Positions 36,203 through 45,643 of a DNA stretch of 64,000 bases are shown one piece after another. A model generated the notes under the pieces. The model did no database searches and was not told the origin of the DNA. It was given only the letters and a program-made list of their open reading frames with translations. The stretch spans positions 62,001 through 126,000 of the forward strand of contig CANMOU010000006.1 in NCBI GenBank assembly GCA_947499555.1. The letters run 5' to 3'. The stretch's first letter is position 1. Each line of letters starts with the position of its first letter. The position numbers and the translations under genes are program-made. The DNA is from an uncultured Roseovarius sp. Lineage in GTDB: Bacteria > Pseudomonadota > Alphaproteobacteria > Rhodobacterales > Rhodobacteraceae.

Positions 36203-37450
36203 ATGTGGACTAAGATACTCGATGTGTTTGTCACGCATCTCTTTCGCCAGGGCAAGCTGACCCTGACCTATCCAGACGGATCGACAAAAAGCTACGGCGA
36301 CGGCAACGGTGTTTCCGTTGCGGTCACTCTGCATGACGAAACCTTGCCTCGAAAGATTATCCTCTCACCGGAAATGGCCACCGGTGAGGCCTATATGGAT
36401 GAAACGCTGACGATTGAAGATGACGACCTGCACGGGTTTCTCACTTTGGCGGTCAGCAACATCTCAAAGCACGGTCGACCCTGGTTTCACAGGCCACTGG
36501 AGATGTATCGCCATGTCAGTCGGTATCTGAACCAGTTTAATCCGGCAGGCCGCTCCAAGGAAAATGTGGCGCATCACTATGATCTTTCGGGCGAGCTTTA
36601 CGATCTCTTCCTTGACGCGGATCGCCAGTATTCCTGTGCCTATTTCACGGATCCGGACATGTCGCTTGAAGACGCCCAGATCGCCAAAAAACGGCATATC
36701 GCGGCCAAACTCCAAATCGAGCCCGGTATGCGCGTTCTGGATATCGGATGTGGCTGGGGCGGCATGGGGCTTATGCTGGCGCAGGAGTTTGGCGCCGAGG
36801 TGGTCGGTGTGACGCTCTCCGAAGAGCAACATGCCCTCGCCAACAAACGCGCCGCCGACGCCGAGCTATCGGACCGGGTCAAATTCGAATTGATGGATTA
36901 TCGCAAGGTGGAAGGCAAGTTTGACCGGATCGTCTCGGTCGGCATGTTTGAACATGTGGGCGTGCCTCACTACAAGGAATACTTCCGGACGGTGCGGGAC
37001 CTGCTCAAGGATGACGGCATCGCGCTTATTCACACAATCGGGCGCTGCGACGAGCCGGGTGTCACCAATCCATGGATCCTGAAATACATTTTCCCAGGCG
37101 GTTATGTCCCGGCCCTGTCCGAGGCGACCAAGGCCATCGAGGTCGCGGATTTTCACACCTGTGATGTCGAAGTCTGGCGCATGCATTACGCCTATACGCT
37201 GCGTCATTGGTATGAGCGTTTCATGGCGAATATCGAAAAGGCAGAGGCCTTGTATGATGCGCGGTTCTGCCGGATGTGGCGATACTACCTGATCGCCTGT
37301 GAGGTGAGCTTTGTCTACAGCAAGCAGGTCGTGTTCCAGTTCCAGCTTGCCCCGGACCAGGAAGCAGTGCCGCTGACTCGCGACTATCTCTACCAGAGGA
37401 CCGAGACCAAGAAAGTCCGGCAAGCCAAAGTCCGGCACGCCGCAGAGTAG
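36203..37450 (+). CDS. Cyclopropane-fatty-acyl-phospholipid synthase family methyltransferase
   Basis: A 415-residue SAM-dependent enzyme of the CFA synthase family, methylating or cyclopropanating unsaturated phospholipid acyl chains at the membrane. The N-terminal ~110 residues are the family lipid-binding region. The SAM motif VLDIGCGWGGMGLMLA lies near residue 178. Other family stretches are HYDLSGELYDLFLD, DRIVSVGMFEHVG and IHTIGRCDEPGVTNPWILKY. The second ATG (36203) is preferred since GGGGTGG precedes it. Whether it makes cyclopropane or another methyl-branched product cannot be said. Confidence 0.9.
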   Translation: MWTKILDVFVTHLFRQGKLTLTYPDGSTKSYGDGNGVSVAVTLHDETLPRKIILSPEMATGEAYMDETLTIEDDDLHGFLTLAVSNISKHGRPWFHRPLEMYRHVSRYLNQFNPAGRSKENVAHHYDLSGELYDLFLDADRQYSCAYFTDPDMSLEDAQIAKKRHIAAKLQIEPGMRVLDIGCGWGGMGLMLAQEFGAEVVGVTLSEEQHALANKRAADAELSDRVKFELMDYRKVEGKFDRIVSVGMFEHVGVPHYKEYFRTVRDLLKDDGIALIHTIGRCDEPGVTNPWILKYIFPGGYVPALSEATKAIEVADFHTCDVEVWRMHYAYTLRHWYERFMANIEKAEALYDARFCRMWRYYLIACEVSFVYSKQVVFQFQLAPDQEAVPLTRDYLYQRTETKKVRQAKVRHAAE

Positions 37451-37652
37451 ACGCGCACCCGGCCATCGCTTTTCCGGCTCGACGACAGGCGGCTGGGCTT
37501 GATACGGGCAATTTCCTGCGGATTTTCGCGGCGTTTCGGGGCTGGGCAAACCTGACCCACAGGCGGATATTGCTTTACGCGCTGTCTTACCCCTTGCGCT
37601 GCTTGGCCGGGTAGTTATAAGGCCAACAATTTGCGCGGAACCGGGGGGTCAC

Positions 37653-40600
37653 ATGCCGAAAAGAACCGATATCAAATCCATCATGATCATCGGTGCGGGC
37701 CCCATCATCATCGGGCAGGCATGTGAGTTTGACTATTCCGGTGCACAGGCCTGCAAAGCCCTGCGCGAAGAGGGGTACAGGGTGATCCTGGTAAACTCCA
37801 ACCCGGCCACTATCATGACCGACCCCGAACTGGCCGATGCAACCTATATCGAACCCATCACCCCCGAGGTCGTCGCCCGCATCATCGAAAAAGAACGCCC
37901 CGATGCGCTCTTGCCCACCATGGGCGGGCAGACCGGTTTGAATACCGCGCTGGCCGTGGCGGATTTGGGCGTGTTGGAGAAGTTCGGTGTTGAGCTGATC
38001 GGCGCCAATCGCGAGGCCATTGAGATGGCCGAAGACCGCAAGCTTTTCCGCGAGGCGATGGACCGGTTGGGAATTGAGAACCCGAAGGCCACCATTGCCA
38101 ACACGATGGAAGAATGCATGGCGGCGCTGGAAGAGATCGGCCTGCCCGCCATTATTCGCCCGGCATTTACCCTCGGCGGCACTGGCGGCGGCGTGGCCTA
38201 TAATCGCGCGGATTACGAACATTTCTGCAAATCTGGCCTTGATGCCTCACCTGTCAGTCAGATCCTGATCGACGAAAGCCTGCTGGGCTGGAAAGAATTC
38301 GAGATGGAGGTCGTGCGTGACAAAGCCGACAACGCCATCATCGTTTGCGCGATTGAGAACGTAGACCCCATGGGCGTGCACACGGGCGACTCCATTACCG
38401 TGGCCCCTGCCCTGACCCTTACGGACAAAGAATACCAGATCATGCGCAACGGCTCGATTGCCGTGCTGCGTGAGATCGGTGTGGAAACCGGTGGCTCGAA
38501 CGTGCAGTGGGCGATCAACCCTGATGACGGGCGTATGGTTGTCATTGAGATGAATCCTCGTGTGTCGCGCTCCTCGGCGCTGGCCTCTAAAGCCACGGGT
38601 TTCCCAATTGCCAAGATCGCGGCGAAGCTCGCCGTGGGCTATACGCTCGATGAGCTGGACAACGACATCACCAAGGTGACACCGGCGAGCTTTGAGCCGA
38701 CCATCGACTATGTCGTTACCAAGATCCCCCGCTTTGCCTTTGAGAAATTCCCCGGCTCAGAGCCGTATCTGACCACAGCGATGAAATCCGTGGGTGAAGC
38801 CATGTCGATCGGTCGTACCATCCACGAGAGCCTGCAAAAGGCACTGGCGTCGATGGAAACAGGCCTGACTGGTTTTGATGAGATTGAAATCGACGGCGCG
38901 CCAGAGAAGACCGCTGTGGTCAAGGCCATCAGCCAGCAAACGCCAGACCGTCTGCGCACCATTGCCCAGGCGATGCGCCACGGGCTGAGCGACGATGAGA
39001 TTTTCAACGCCACCAAGTTTGACCCATGGTTCCTCGCCCGCATTCGCGAGATCATCGAAGCCGAGGAAGAGGTGCGCGAAAACGGCCTGCCTACCGATGC
39101 TGAAGGCCTTCGCAAGCTCAAGATGCTGGGTTTCACCGATGCGCGCTTGGCCAAGCTGACCGGTTTCAAGGAAGCCGATGTGCGCCGGGCTCGGGTGGCC
39201 AAAGGCGTCACCGCCGTCTTCAAGCGGATTGACACCTGCGCGGCCGAGTTCGAGGCGCAGACGCCTTACATGTACTCGACCTATGAGACCCCGATGATGG
39301 GCGATGTGGAGTGTGAGGCGCGGCCCTCGGGTCGCAACAAGGTTGTCATCCTTGGCGGTGGTCCCAACCGGATCGGCCAGGGGATCGAGTTTGATTATTG
39401 CTGCTGTCACGCCTGCTTTGCGCTCACCGACGCGGGCTATGAGACAATCATGATCAACTGCAACCCCGAGACGGTGAGCACCGATTACGACACCTCGGAC
39501 CGTCTTTATTTTGAGCCGCTGACCTTCGAGCACGTCATGGAGATCCTGACCAAAGAGCAGGAGAACGGCACGCTTCACGGGGTCATCGTCCAGTTCGGCG
39601 GGCAAACGCCCTTGAAGCTGGCCAATGCGCTTGAGACCGAAGGTATCCCGATCCTGGGCACCTCGCCCGACGCGATAGACCTTGCCGAAGACCGCGAGCG
39701 GTTTCAGGCGCTGGTCAATCAGCTGGGCCTCAAACAGCCCAAGAACGGCATTGCCCATAGCGACGCCGAGGCGCTCAAAATTGCCGAGGATATTGGCTTT
39801 CCGCTCGTCATCCGCCCGTCATACGTGCTGGGCGGTCGCGCGATGGAAATCGTGCGGGATATGGCACAGCTTGAACGCTACATTTCCGAGGCCGTAGTGG
39901 TCTCGGGTGACAGCCCGGTTCTGCTGGATGGCTACCTTTCTGGTGCAATCGAATGCGACGTCGATGCGCTTTCTGACGGCACCGACGTGCATGTCACGGG
40001 CATCCTGGAACATATCGAAGAGGCAGGCGTGCATTCCGGTGACAGCGCCTGTTGCCTGCCGCCGCATACCCTGCCCCAGTCCATTATTGACGAGATTGAT
40101 CGCCAGACCCGCGCCCTTGCGCTGGCGCTGAATGTCCGTGGTCTGATGAACGTGCAGTTCGCGGTCAAAAATGACGAGATTTACCTGATCGAAGTGAATC
40201 CCCGCGCCTCTCGCACCGTGCCTTTTGTCGCCAAGGCTACCGATAGCGCCATTGCCTCTATCGCCGCGCGCCTCATGGCCGGTGAAAGCCTGAGCGCCTT
40301 CCCACATCGCGGCGCCTACCCCGCAGACGCCAAACCCGGCACGTTGCCGATGGCCGACCAGATGACACTGGCCGACCCGGCGATGCCCTGGTTCTCTGTT
40401 AAGGAAGCCGTCATGCCCTTCGCGCGTTTTCCCGGCGTTGACACAATCCTCGGACCAGAAATGCGCTCCACCGGCGAGGTCATGGGCTGGGACGTCAACT
40501 TCCCACGCGCTTTCCTCAAGGCACAGATGGGCGCAGGCGTCACCTTCCCGGACAGCGGCAAGGTATTTTTCTCGATCAAGAATGACGACAAGACGCCCCA

Positions 40601-40949
40601 ACTGGTCGAAACCGCCCGCCATCTTGTTGACCTCGGCTTTGCCATTGTTGCAACCCGCGGCACTGCGGCCTTCCTGGAAGGTCATGAGATTGCCTGTGAA
40701 GTCGTCAACAAGGTCTATGAAGGCCGCCCCGATGTGGTGGACATGCTCAAGGACGGGCAGATCAGCCTTGTGATGAACACCACCGAAGGCGCGCAGGCGG
40801 TGGAAGACAGCCGCTCGATCCGCTCGGTCGCGCTTTATGACAAGATCCCCTACTACACGACCGCCGCCGCCGCGCATGCCGCCGCACTGGCCATGAAGGC
40901 GCGGCTGGAAGGGGATATTGTGGTAATGCCGCTACAGGGCGGTACGTGA
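37653..40949 (+). CDS. carB: Carbamoyl-phosphate synthase large subunit
   Basis: A 1098-residue enzyme making carbamoyl phosphate from ammonia, bicarbonate and two ATP for arginine and pyrimidine synthesis. It begins [20 protein letters not shown] and has two homologous ATP-grasp halves; the second starts with [20 protein letters not shown] near residue 566. Each has a glycine-rich ATP loop ([12 protein letters not shown] and [11 protein letters not shown]). The C-terminal MGS-like allosteric domain holds [13 protein letters not shown]. The length is slightly over the E. coli 1073 residues. A 202-base gap precedes it. The carA gene is not in the window. Confidence 0.97.
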   Translation: MPKRTDIKSIMIIGAGPIIIGQACEFDYSGAQACKALREEGYRVILVNSNPATIMTDPELADATYIEPITPEVVARIIEKERPDALLPTMGGQTGLNTALAVADLGVLEKFGVELIGANREAIEMAEDRKLFREAMDRLGIENPKATIANTMEECMAALEEIGLPAIIRPAFTLGGTGGGVAYNRADYEHFCKSGLDASPVSQILIDESLLGWKEFEMEVVRDKADNAIIVCAIENVDPMGVHTGDSITVAPALTLTDKEYQIMRNGSIAVLREIGVETGGSNVQWAINPDDGRMVVIEMNPRVSRSSALASKATGFPIAKIAAKLAVGYTLDELDNDITKVTPASFEPTIDYVVTKIPRFAFEKFPGSEPYLTTAMKSVGEAMSIGRTIHESLQKALASMETGLTGFDEIEIDGAPEKTAVVKAISQQTPDRLRTIAQAMRHGLSDDEIFNATKFDPWFLARIREIIEAEEEVRENGLPTDAEGLRKLKMLGFTDARLAKLTGFKEADVRRARVAKGVTAVFKRIDTCAAEFEAQTPYMYSTYETPMMGDVECEARPSGRNKVVILGGGPNRIGQGIEFDYCCCHACFALTDAGYETIMINCNPETVSTDYDTSDRLYFEPLTFEHVMEILTKEQENGTLHGVIVQFGGQTPLKLANALETEGIPILGTSPDAIDLAEDRERFQALVNQLGLKQPKNGIAHSDAEALKIAEDIGFPLVIRPSYVLGGRAMEIVRDMAQLERYISEAVVVSGDSPVLLDGYLSGAIECDVDALSDGTDVHVTGILEHIEEAGVHSGDSACCLPPHTLPQSIIDEIDRQTRALALALNVRGLMNVQFAVKNDEIYLIEVNPRASRTVPFVAKATDSAIASIAARLMAGESLSAFPHRGAYPADAKPGTLPMADQMTLADPAMPWFSVKEAVMPFARFPGVDTILGPEMRSTGEVMGWDVNFPRAFLKAQMGAGVTFPDSGKVFFSIKNDDKTPQLVETARHLVDLGFAIVATRGTAAFLEGHEIACEVVNKVYEGRPDVVDMLKDGQISLVMNTTEGAQAVEDSRSIRSVALYDKIPYYTTAAAAHAAALAMKARLEGDIVVMPLQGGT

Positions 40950-41166
40950 ACAACGGTTTCCAATAGGGAAACAGGTATATAAATTACTGTTTTTAAAAGA
41001 AAAAATATACTTATGCACAGCTATGCTTTGCGACCATTTCAGGCATGCACAAAACGCATGGATTTTTTGCACGAAAAAGATTGCGCGGTGAAAATTTTAG
41101 ATTATGTGCGGTTCATGGAACAAGTCGCGTTCCGCTGAAATTCATCGCCAACTTAGGGAGGCACCC

Positions 41167-41289
41167 ATGACCCGCGACGAACTGAACCGCGAACTTCGCA
41201 TGCACAGTGCCACCTGGCAAGCTGTTGCTCTCGTATATGGCACAATTGTTGGAACGTTGGTTTTCTCTGCTATGGCCATTGTCGGCTGA
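41167..41289 (+). CDS. Small membrane protein, first of a tandem pair
   Basis: A 40-residue protein: polar MTRDELNRELRMHSATWQ, then one membrane helix (ALVYGTIVGTLVFSAMAIVG). AGGGAGG sits 5-11 bases before the ATG, a strong ribosome site. It is homologous to the next small gene, sharing MTRDEL-RE, W-A, VYG-IV-T-V-SAM-I. An AT-rich 217-base gap separates it from carB and may carry its promoter. No family name is known to me; the pair is described in the findings. Confidence 0.75.
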   Translation: MTRDELNRELRMHSATWQAVALVYGTIVGTLVFSAMAIVG

Positions 41290-41388
41290 CGCTAAGAGAA
41301 CGTTAAGACTTTCCGTCTAGGTGCGGCAGATCACGGCGTTAAACGGGGGACACTCGTTTGACGCTTCCGTTTTTTTGGAGTGACCGCA

Positions 41389-41508
41389 ATGACACGCGAC
41401 GAACTGATCCGCGAAATCCAGTCCCGGCGCGGCTCCTGGCCCGCCCTGCTCATCGTTTACGGAATCATCGTGGCGACGATGGTCGTCTCGGCCATGAGCA
41501 TTCTGTAA
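41389..41508 (+). CDS. Small membrane protein, second of a tandem pair
   Basis: A 39-residue protein reading MTRDELIREIQSRRGSWPAL followed by a membrane helix with VYGIIVATMVVSAMSI. GGAG lies 9-12 bases before the ATG. It is a clear paralogue of the gene 100 bases upstream (roughly half the residues identical by eye), so the pair probably arose by duplication. A strong bidirectional terminator follows 6 bases after the stop. Confidence 0.75.
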   Translation: MTRDELIREIQSRRGSWPALLIVYGIIVATMVVSAMSIL

Positions 41509-41513
41509 AAGAA

Positions 41514-41541
41514 ACGGCGGGTCAATTTCTTAACCCGCCGT
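41514..41541. terminator. Bidirectional terminator between small protein pair and ABC operon
   Basis: ACGGCGGGT (41514-41522) pairs perfectly with ACCCGCCGT (41533-41541) over a 10-base loop. On the minus strand it is followed by TTTCTTTT, giving a good terminator for the ABC transporter operon ending at 41565. On the plus strand the tail is weaker. Confidence 0.8.
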
Positions 41542-41564
41542 CACATTCTTGATGGTTGCGCGAC

Positions 41565-43262
41565 TTACGCGTTGGTGCCCTGCACCTTCGGATCGTTCGG
41601 ATCGATCTTGGCGGCAGCCGCATCCCCCACATTGTCCACGCCACGTTCTTCAAGCAGCGTTGTTAACCAGTTGGGGTCCATCTCGGGCACCGAACTCAGA
41701 AGCAGGTCGGTATAGGGATGGTGCGGTGGTGTGAACATATCGTCCTTCGGTCCCTGCTCCACAACACGGCCTTGCTGCATCACGATCACCTCGTCAGCAA
41801 TCGAGCGCACGGTCGCAAGGTCATGGGTGATGAACATGTAGGCCAGGTTCAGCTCATTCTGCAGCCGGTCCAGAAGTCGCAGGATACCTTCCGCCACAAG
41901 CTGGTCCAGCGCCGATGTCACCTCGTCACAGACGATAAAGGTCGGCTCAGCCGCCAGCGCCCGCGCAATCCCGATCCGCTGCTTCTGACCGCCCGACAAC
42001 TCCGACGGATAGCGATTGTAGAACTTCGACGGATCAAGCTCGATCAGATCGAGAATTTCGTCCACCCGGTTCTTCAGGTCCGCGCCTTTCAGGCCCGAAT
42101 AGAACTGCGCCGGCCGGCCAATGATCTCCGAAATCTTCACCTTCGGATTAAGCGCGGTATCCGCCATCTGGTAGATCATCTGGCACTGGCGAAGCTGATC
42201 TTTGGTTCGGCTTCGGTAGTCTGGCGGGAACGGATCACCGCGGAACAGCACCTCACCTTTTGAAGGTGGCAGAAGCCCGGTGATAACCCTGGCCGTCGTG
42301 GATTTGCCCGAACCGGATTCACCCACAACCGCCACTGTCATCCCCTCATAGATGTCAAAAGACACGTCATCGAGGATCTTGGGCCCACCGGTATAGGCCG
42401 CATCGACATTCTTCACCGAAATCAGCGGCGTGGCGTCTTTCGGACGATGCCGTTGCGGGCTTTCAAAGCTGCGCACCGCCCAAAGCGACTTGGTATAGTC
42501 CTCTTTGGGGTTGTTCAGCATCTCTTCGGTCGAAGCTTCCTCGACCTCGTTGCCTTTCAAGAGCACCTTGATTGTGTCGGCCATCTGCGCCACCACCGCG
42601 AGGTCATGCGTGATGTAAAGCGCCGCCGTGTTGAACTGATCCACGATATCGCGGATCGCGGCCAGAACCTCGATCTGCGTAGTCACGTCCAAAGCGGTGG
42701 TCGGCTCATCAAAGATGATGAGATCCGGCCGGCAGGACATGGCCATCGCGGTCATTGCCCGCTGCAACTGGCCGCCAGACACTTGGTGCGGATAGCGGAA
42801 GCCGATTTCCTTGGGGTTCGGCAAGCGCAGTCGCTCATAGAGGTCCATCGCATCTTCCTGCGCTTCCATGCGTTTTTGGATGCGATAATGCAGTGGCGCC
42901 TCGGTGTGCTGATCAATGATCTTGTGCGCCGGGTTAAAGGACGCCGCCGCCGACTGCGCCACATAGGCGATCCGAGAGCCGCGCAAGGCGCGTTTCTCAG
43001 ATTCGGAGGCGGTGGTCAGTTCCATCCCGTCAAACTCGATCTTCGAGCCTTCAACGATGCGCGTGCCATCCCGGGCATAGCCCATGGCCGCAGCACCGAT
43101 CGTGGATTTACCCGCACCGGATTCCCCGATGAGGCCCATGACCTCGCCGCGATGTAGGGTTAAATCAACACCCTTGATGATGGGCACCCAGGTTTCGTCT
43201 GAGTACCCTTCAATCTTGAGGTCTGCTATTTTAAGAAGGACTTCTTTTTTCTTACTAGCCAT
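41565..43262 (-). CDS. Peptide-type ABC transporter, fused double ATPase
   Basis: A 565-residue protein with two complete ATPase domains, equivalent to DppD plus DppF in one chain. Domain 1 (~1-275) has GESGAGKST, signature VSGGQLQRAM and Walker B LIIFDEPTTALD. Domain 2 (~285-525) has GESGSGKSTTARVI, LSGGQKQRIGIARAL and FIVCDEVTSALD. It energises uptake through the two permeases encoded just upstream; the gap to the second permease gene is 2 bases. It is the last gene of the operon. The ligand may be a peptide or another small solute; nothing in the sequence fixes it. Confidence 0.92.
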   Translation of the reverse strand: MASKKKEVLLKIADLKIEGYSDETWVPIIKGVDLTLHRGEVMGLIGESGAGKSTIGAAAMGYARDGTRIVEGSKIEFDGMELTTASESEKRALRGSRIAYVAQSAAASFNPAHKIIDQHTEAPLHYRIQKRMEAQEDAMDLYERLRLPNPKEIGFRYPHQVSGGQLQRAMTAMAMSCRPDLIIFDEPTTALDVTTQIEVLAAIRDIVDQFNTAALYITHDLAVVAQMADTIKVLLKGNEVEEASTEEMLNNPKEDYTKSLWAVRSFESPQRHRPKDATPLISVKNVDAAYTGGPKILDDVSFDIYEGMTVAVVGESGSGKSTTARVITGLLPPSKGEVLFRGDPFPPDYRSRTKDQLRQCQMIYQMADTALNPKVKISEIIGRPAQFYSGLKGADLKNRVDEILDLIELDPSKFYNRYPSELSGGQKQRIGIARALAAEPTFIVCDEVTSALDQLVAEGILRLLDRLQNELNLAYMFITHDLATVRSIADEVIVMQQGRVVEQGPKDDMFTPPHHPYTDLLLSSVPEMDPNWLTTLLEERGVDNVGDAAAAKIDPNDPKVQGTNA

Positions 43263-43264
43263 TT

Positions 43265-44488
43265 TTATTGCTCCTTCAGACCGGAGGACCGGAACAGCAT
43301 CCAGTCAACCACGAAGTTGACCGCCACCGTCAACAGCGCGATGGCTGCCGCCGGAATAAGTGGCGTGATGTCACCAAACGAGATCAGCGTCGCATTCTCC
43401 CGCACCATCGAACCCCAGTCCGCCGTGGGCGGCTGAATGCCAAGGCCAAGGAAGCTGAGACCCGCGACAAGCAGGAACACAAAGCAGAACTCCAGACCAA
43501 ATTCAGCGATCAGAGGCGCTGTTGAGTTTGGCAGAATTTCCCGCCGGATCAGGTATCCGGTGCCTTCACCACGTAGCTTGGCCGCTTCGATATAGTCCAT
43601 CACCACAACGTTGCCCGCGACCGCCCTTGTCAGGCGGAACACGCGCGGGGCATAGATGATAGCAACGGCACAGATGATGACGAACGTGCTGGGTCCAAAG
43701 ATCGACAACATCAAAAGCGCGAAGATCAGGGACGGAATTGACATGATCACATCAGCAATCCGGCCCATCAGCTGATCAAACCAGCCACCTTTGGTGGCAG
43801 CCAGAAGGCCGGCACCTGCCCCAAGCACAAACGCAGCCACGGTCGCGGTCAGTGCGAGGCCAACCGAGTTGCGTGCGCCATAGACAATGCGGCTGAACAT
43901 GTCTCGACCAAGCTGATCCGCGCCCAGAAGCATGGATTCATCGGCCGGCGCAAAGGCGGACGATATCACCGCTGCCTCGCCATGCGGAGCGATGTAGGGT
44001 GCGAAGATGCCGGCAATCGCATAGGTGAAGATCACGAACATCCCAAACGCCGCCGTCATCGGCGCAGTTCGAAGCTCCTTGGCGGTTTCGCTGTTCATCC
44101 CGATTAGGATGATCACCAGAATGAGCGCGGCAAGCGCAAACTCCGTGATTGGCCACTCAAGCAAGCGAGACAGCACAATCAGCACAATCGGGATGATGAT
44201 GCAGCCATACAGCACTGGCGGATTGTTGGTGAAGGACAGTCCGATATTACTTTCGGCCATCTGGATGAGGAATTCGCGGAACGCGTAGGACACCATCCCG
44301 GTCAAAAGCAACAGGCCGGCACAAATAGCCACAGCCCGCAAAGCACCTGGCCCACCAACGATCCCAAGGACAAATGAAACCAAGGTCAGCGAGAAGGCCA
44401 GCAGAAAGACCGTCTTCTTGTTAAAGTAAGCTGCCAGGCACGAAACCGCCAGCAGCAGGGTGTAGTATCCGATGACGAATAGGCTCAT
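43265..44488 (-). CDS. ABC transporter permease, DppC-like with extended N-terminus
   Basis: A 407-residue integral membrane protein. The C-terminal ~270 residues are a normal DppC/OppC permease: LLGADQLGRDMFSRIVYGAR, the EAA-type loop YIEAAKLRGEGTGYLIRREI, and a final GSMVRENATLISFG region. The first ~135 residues add about four extra hydrophobic helices (starting LFVIGYYTLLLAVSCLAAYF), which typical DppC proteins of ~290 residues lack. GGGGGTAG precedes the ATG. The added helices may be a fused membrane module of unknown purpose. Confidence 0.9.
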   Translation of the reverse strand: MSLFVIGYYTLLLAVSCLAAYFNKKTVFLLAFSLTLVSFVLGIVGGPGALRAVAICAGLLLLTGMVSYAFREFLIQMAESNIGLSFTNNPPVLYGCIIIPIVLIVLSRLLEWPITEFALAALILVIILIGMNSETAKELRTAPMTAAFGMFVIFTYAIAGIFAPYIAPHGEAAVISSAFAPADESMLLGADQLGRDMFSRIVYGARNSVGLALTATVAAFVLGAGAGLLAATKGGWFDQLMGRIADVIMSIPSLIFALLMLSIFGPSTFVIICAVAIIYAPRVFRLTRAVAGNVVVMDYIEAAKLRGEGTGYLIRREILPNSTAPLIAEFGLEFCFVFLLVAGLSFLGLGIQPPTADWGSMVRENATLISFGDITPLIPAAAIALLTVAVNFVVDWMLFRSSGLKEQ

Positions 44489-44500
44489 GTCTCTACCCCC

Positions 44501-45457
44501 TTACTTCGGATGCCGCAGACGCGGGTTGGTAAGAATTGCACCAACGTCGGCTGCCAGATTGAGAAGGATGAAAGTCGCCGCAAAGATCAGACAGCAGGCT
44601 TGCACGACCGGGAAATCCCGTTTCGAAACCGCGTCCACAAGCGCCTGACCGATACCCGGGTAAACGAACACCACCTCGACCAAAACCACACCTGTGATCA
44701 GGTAGGCCAGGTTCAGCGCCACAACGTTGATGATCGGGGCCCAGGCGTTGGGCAGAGCGTGCCGAACAATAACCTTCCACGGCGGTGTACCCTTCAGCCG
44801 TGCCATCTCGATATAGGGCGAGGCCAGAAGGTTGATGATCGCGGCTCGGGTCATCCGCATCATATGCGCCACAACGACAAGAACCAGCGTCAGGGCTGGA
44901 AGGAAGGTCCGGTTGAGAAGCTCACCAAACGACATCCCTTCACTCAAACTCGAGATCGCCGGGAACATGCCCCATTTGACAGAGAAATAGAGGATCAGGA
45001 TGTAGCCAAGGAAAAACTCAGGCGAAGAGATCGACGTCAACGTGGCCACGTTGGCCACCCTGTCGAAGATAGAATTGCGCAGAAGGGCGACGAGCACGCC
45101 CAGAACAATCGCCACTGGAACAGCGATCACCGCAGCGTAGGCCGCAAGAAAGAGCGTATTCATGAACCGCTCTCCGATGATCTCGGTGACCGGAGTTTTC
45201 GTCACGATCGAACTGCCAAAGTCGAACGTTACCGCATCCTTGAGCCAGGCCAGATATCTGACGATGGCGGGTTGATCCAATCCCATTTCCTTACGCAATG
45301 CCGCAAGGTTTTCTTCCGTCGCCCCCTGACCAAGAACTGCCTGCGCGATATCGCCAGGCAGAAGTTCGACCATAAAGAAGATGATGACGGAGATAACTAA
45401 CAAAATGATCAACCCGAGACCAAGACGCTGGCCTACGAGTCGTGCAATGTCACCCAT
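44501..45457 (-). CDS. ABC transporter permease, DppB-like
   Basis: A 318-residue permease. The start at MGDIARLVGQRLGLGLIILL (45457) has GGAGGG 6-11 bases upstream; the frame extends 9 codons further without support. Six membrane helices, the LLPGDIAQAVLGQGATEENL loop between the first two, and the ATPase-contact loop YIEMARLKGTPPWKVIVRHA are typical of DppB/OppB. It pairs with the DppC-like permease encoded 12 bases downstream. Confidence 0.92.
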   Translation of the reverse strand: MGDIARLVGQRLGLGLIILLVISVIIFFMVELLPGDIAQAVLGQGATEENLAALRKEMGLDQPAIVRYLAWLKDAVTFDFGSSIVTKTPVTEIIGERFMNTLFLAAYAAVIAVPVAIVLGVLVALLRNSIFDRVANVATLTSISSPEFFLGYILILYFSVKWGMFPAISSLSEGMSFGELLNRTFLPALTLVLVVVAHMMRMTRAAIINLLASPYIEMARLKGTPPWKVIVRHALPNAWAPIINVVALNLAYLITGVVLVEVVFVYPGIGQALVDAVSKRDFPVVQACCLIFAATFILLNLAADVGAILTNPRLRHPK

Positions 45458-45610
45458 GTGTCCCTCCTGCTGTTGTGCTGACATCCGCCGACACGCGGTC
45501 TGTCGATTCTCAGCATTTTTGTTGTGAGGTCTTTATGAACTCGACCGTCCATTATGCCCCCTGTTTGCATCTGACACAGCTTTGTCCAAAAAAGCCATGC
45601 CCAAAATGCG

Positions 45611-45636
45611 TGCCCCGGCACCTGGGTGCCGGGGCA
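45611..45636 (-). terminator. Intercistronic hairpin after the binding-protein gene
   Basis: TGCCCCGGCACC (45611-45622) pairs with GGTGCCGGGGCA (45625-45636), a perfect 12-bp stem, 7 bases after the binding-protein stop. The minus-strand tail is ACGCATTTTGGGC, so termination would be partial. This is the usual way to keep binding-protein mRNA in excess over permease mRNA. Confidence 0.7.
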
Positions 45637-45643
45637 AAGTGTT

